Assembly (NCBI GenBank): GCA_037969175.1
Contig: JBBKWX010000024.1
Span: forward strand, 1 to 14,450
Length of the DNA stretch: 14,450 nucleotides
Source: JBBKWX01 sp037969175
GTDB taxonomy: Bacteria > Bacteroidota > Bacteroidia > AKYH767-A > JBBKVM01
Direction: 5' to 3'
This document shows positions 13,663 through 14,450 of the stretch, one piece after another; positions within the stretch are counted from its first letter, which is position 1, and each line of letters starts with the position of its first letter. Below the pieces are notes generated by a model, which was not told the DNA's origin, did not search any database, and saw only the letters and a program-made list of their open reading frames with translations. A program made the translations under genes and the position numbers.

Positions 13663-14450
13663 ATGAAAAACCAAGATGAAAAGTTTGAGGATCTGAAAAA
13701 GAAAATTTCAGGCGAGGTAATTCAAAAAAATGAAGCGGGCTATGACGAAGCCAGAGCGATCTGGAACGGGATGTTTGACAAAAAGCCCGCGTTGATAGTA
13801 CGTTGCAGCACAGAAGAAGATGTAGTAGCAGCTGTGAACTATGGAAGAGAAGAAGAGTTAATAGTTGCAGTAAAGGGGGGTGGACATAATTCCGCCGGAA
13901 CTGCATCCTGTGATGACGGGATCATGATCGATCTTTCTCCGTTAAACAAAGTTGAAGTTGATCCCGAACGAAAAATCATCAAAGCCCAGGGAGGTTGCCT
14001 ATTAAGTGCTATTGATGCTAAGGCGCATGTGCATGGTCTTACTGTATCATCCGGTATAATTTCCCATACAGGAGTAGGTGGACTTACTCTGGGGGGCGGA
14101 TTTGGCTGGATCAGCAGAAAATTTGGTTTTTCTATTGACAACCTGTTATCAGCAAGGGTTGCTACAGCAGATGGAAGAATTGTTAAAGCCAGCGAAACCG
14201 AAAACCCGGATCTTTTCTGGGGATTGCGGGGAGGCGGTGGAAATTTTGGAATTGTTACCGAGTTTGAGTTTAGGGCTTCTCCTGTTGGAAAAGAAGTCTT
14301 CTCCGGACCTATCGTGAAAAATATTGATAACCTGGAAGAGTGTATGATTTTTTACCGGGATTATGTGCGCAAGATGCCTGATGAAATGACAGTGTGGATG
14401 GTCATCAGAAACGCACCCCCATTGCCTTTTTTGGATGAAAAATATCATGG
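13663..14450 (+). CDS. FAD-linked oxidoreductase (BBE/6-hydroxynicotine oxidase type), N-terminal part, cut by window edge
   Basis: Frame open from ATG 13663 to the end; about 262 residues visible. This is an N-terminal FAD-binding (PCMH/FAD_binding_4) domain: PALIVRCSTEEDVVAAVNYGRE (42-63, in two parts), KGGGHNSAG with His75 (the usual site of 8-alpha-histidyl FAD linkage), a segment of GIMIDLSPLNKV, GLTVSSG, then SHTGVGGLTLGGGFGWI (135-150) and LFWGLRGGGGNFGIVTEFEF. The position where bicovalent enzymes have a second FAD-binding Cys (just before SHTGVGG) is Ile133/Ser134, so a single His link is expected. The family oxidises alcohols, amines or sugars with O2 or another acceptor; the substrate domain is mostly beyond the edge, so the substrate is unknown. 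No signal peptide is visible. Confidence 0.92.
   Translation, partial: MKNQDEKFEDLKKKISGEVIQKNEAGYDEARAIWNGMFDKKPALIVRCSTEEDVVAAVNYGREEELIVAVKGGGHNSAGTASCDDGIMIDLSPLNKVEVDPERKIIKAQGGCLLSAIDAKAHVHGLTVSSGIISHTGVGGLTLGGGFGWISRKFGFSIDNLLSARVATADGRIVKASETENPDLFWGLRGGGGNFGIVTEFEFRASPVGKEVFSGPIVKNIDNLEECMIFYRDYVRKMPDEMTVWMVIRNAPPLPFLDEKYH

Overview
The window looks like chromosomal sequence from a member of the Bacteroidota, probably an environmental Chitinophagales/Sphingobacteriales-type lineage. The genus is not resolved. The evidence is: a short primary sigma factor without region 1.1; several promoters of the Bacteroidota type (-7 box TAnnTTTG); a protein ending in a type IX secretion (T9SS) sorting domain; a PorE-like OmpA/beta-propeller protein; and AT-rich genes with few clear Shine-Dalgarno sites. 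No rRNA, tRNA, CRISPR array, IS element, phage gene or integration site was recognised. It reads as a housekeeping region with a few poorly described genes mixed in.

Layout. Positions 1-2239 (+) hold the 3' part of argS, a membrane-anchored YiiX-like permuted papain-fold hydrolase whose start overlaps the argS stop, and a small lipoprotein, closed by a strong terminator at 2261-2288. Positions 2346-5236 (+) form a tight ffh-folD-queE operon behind a clear -7 box. Positions 5277-7856 (+) carry a PorE-like TPR/beta-propeller/CRD/OmpA protein and a short secreted protein with a T9SS tail. Positions 7921-8791 (+) form a two-gene unit: a multi-pass membrane protein and a small winged-helix regulator with an 8-base overlap. 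It is driven by a good Bacteroidota promoter whose spacer and -7 box contain a perfect 16-bp palindrome, a likely autoregulatory operator.

Positions 8784-10922 (-) hold kdsA (metal-dependent class, possibly leaderless) and rarA. kdsA converges on the winged-helix gene, and the overlapping 3' ends sit in a hairpin that can serve both strands. Divergent from rarA is a secreted HExxH protein of DUF922 type (10970-11530, +). Next come rpoD (11702-12565, +) with its terminator, an N4BP2-like P-loop kinase (12653-13075, +), a small dimeric alpha/beta-barrel protein (13096-13365, -), a divergent 297-base intergenic stretch, and the 5' part of a FAD-linked oxidoreductase running off the right edge.

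Functionally the window covers translation and protein targeting (ArgS, Ffh), one-carbon and queuosine metabolism (FolD, QueE), LPS core synthesis (KdsA), replication repair (RarA), transcription (RpoD) and envelope/secretion (PorE-like protein, T9SS cargo, lipoprotein, YiiX-like and DUF922 proteins). The least described element is the membrane protein/winged-helix pair with its built-in palindrome. I found no strong sign of a large new defence or biosynthetic system.
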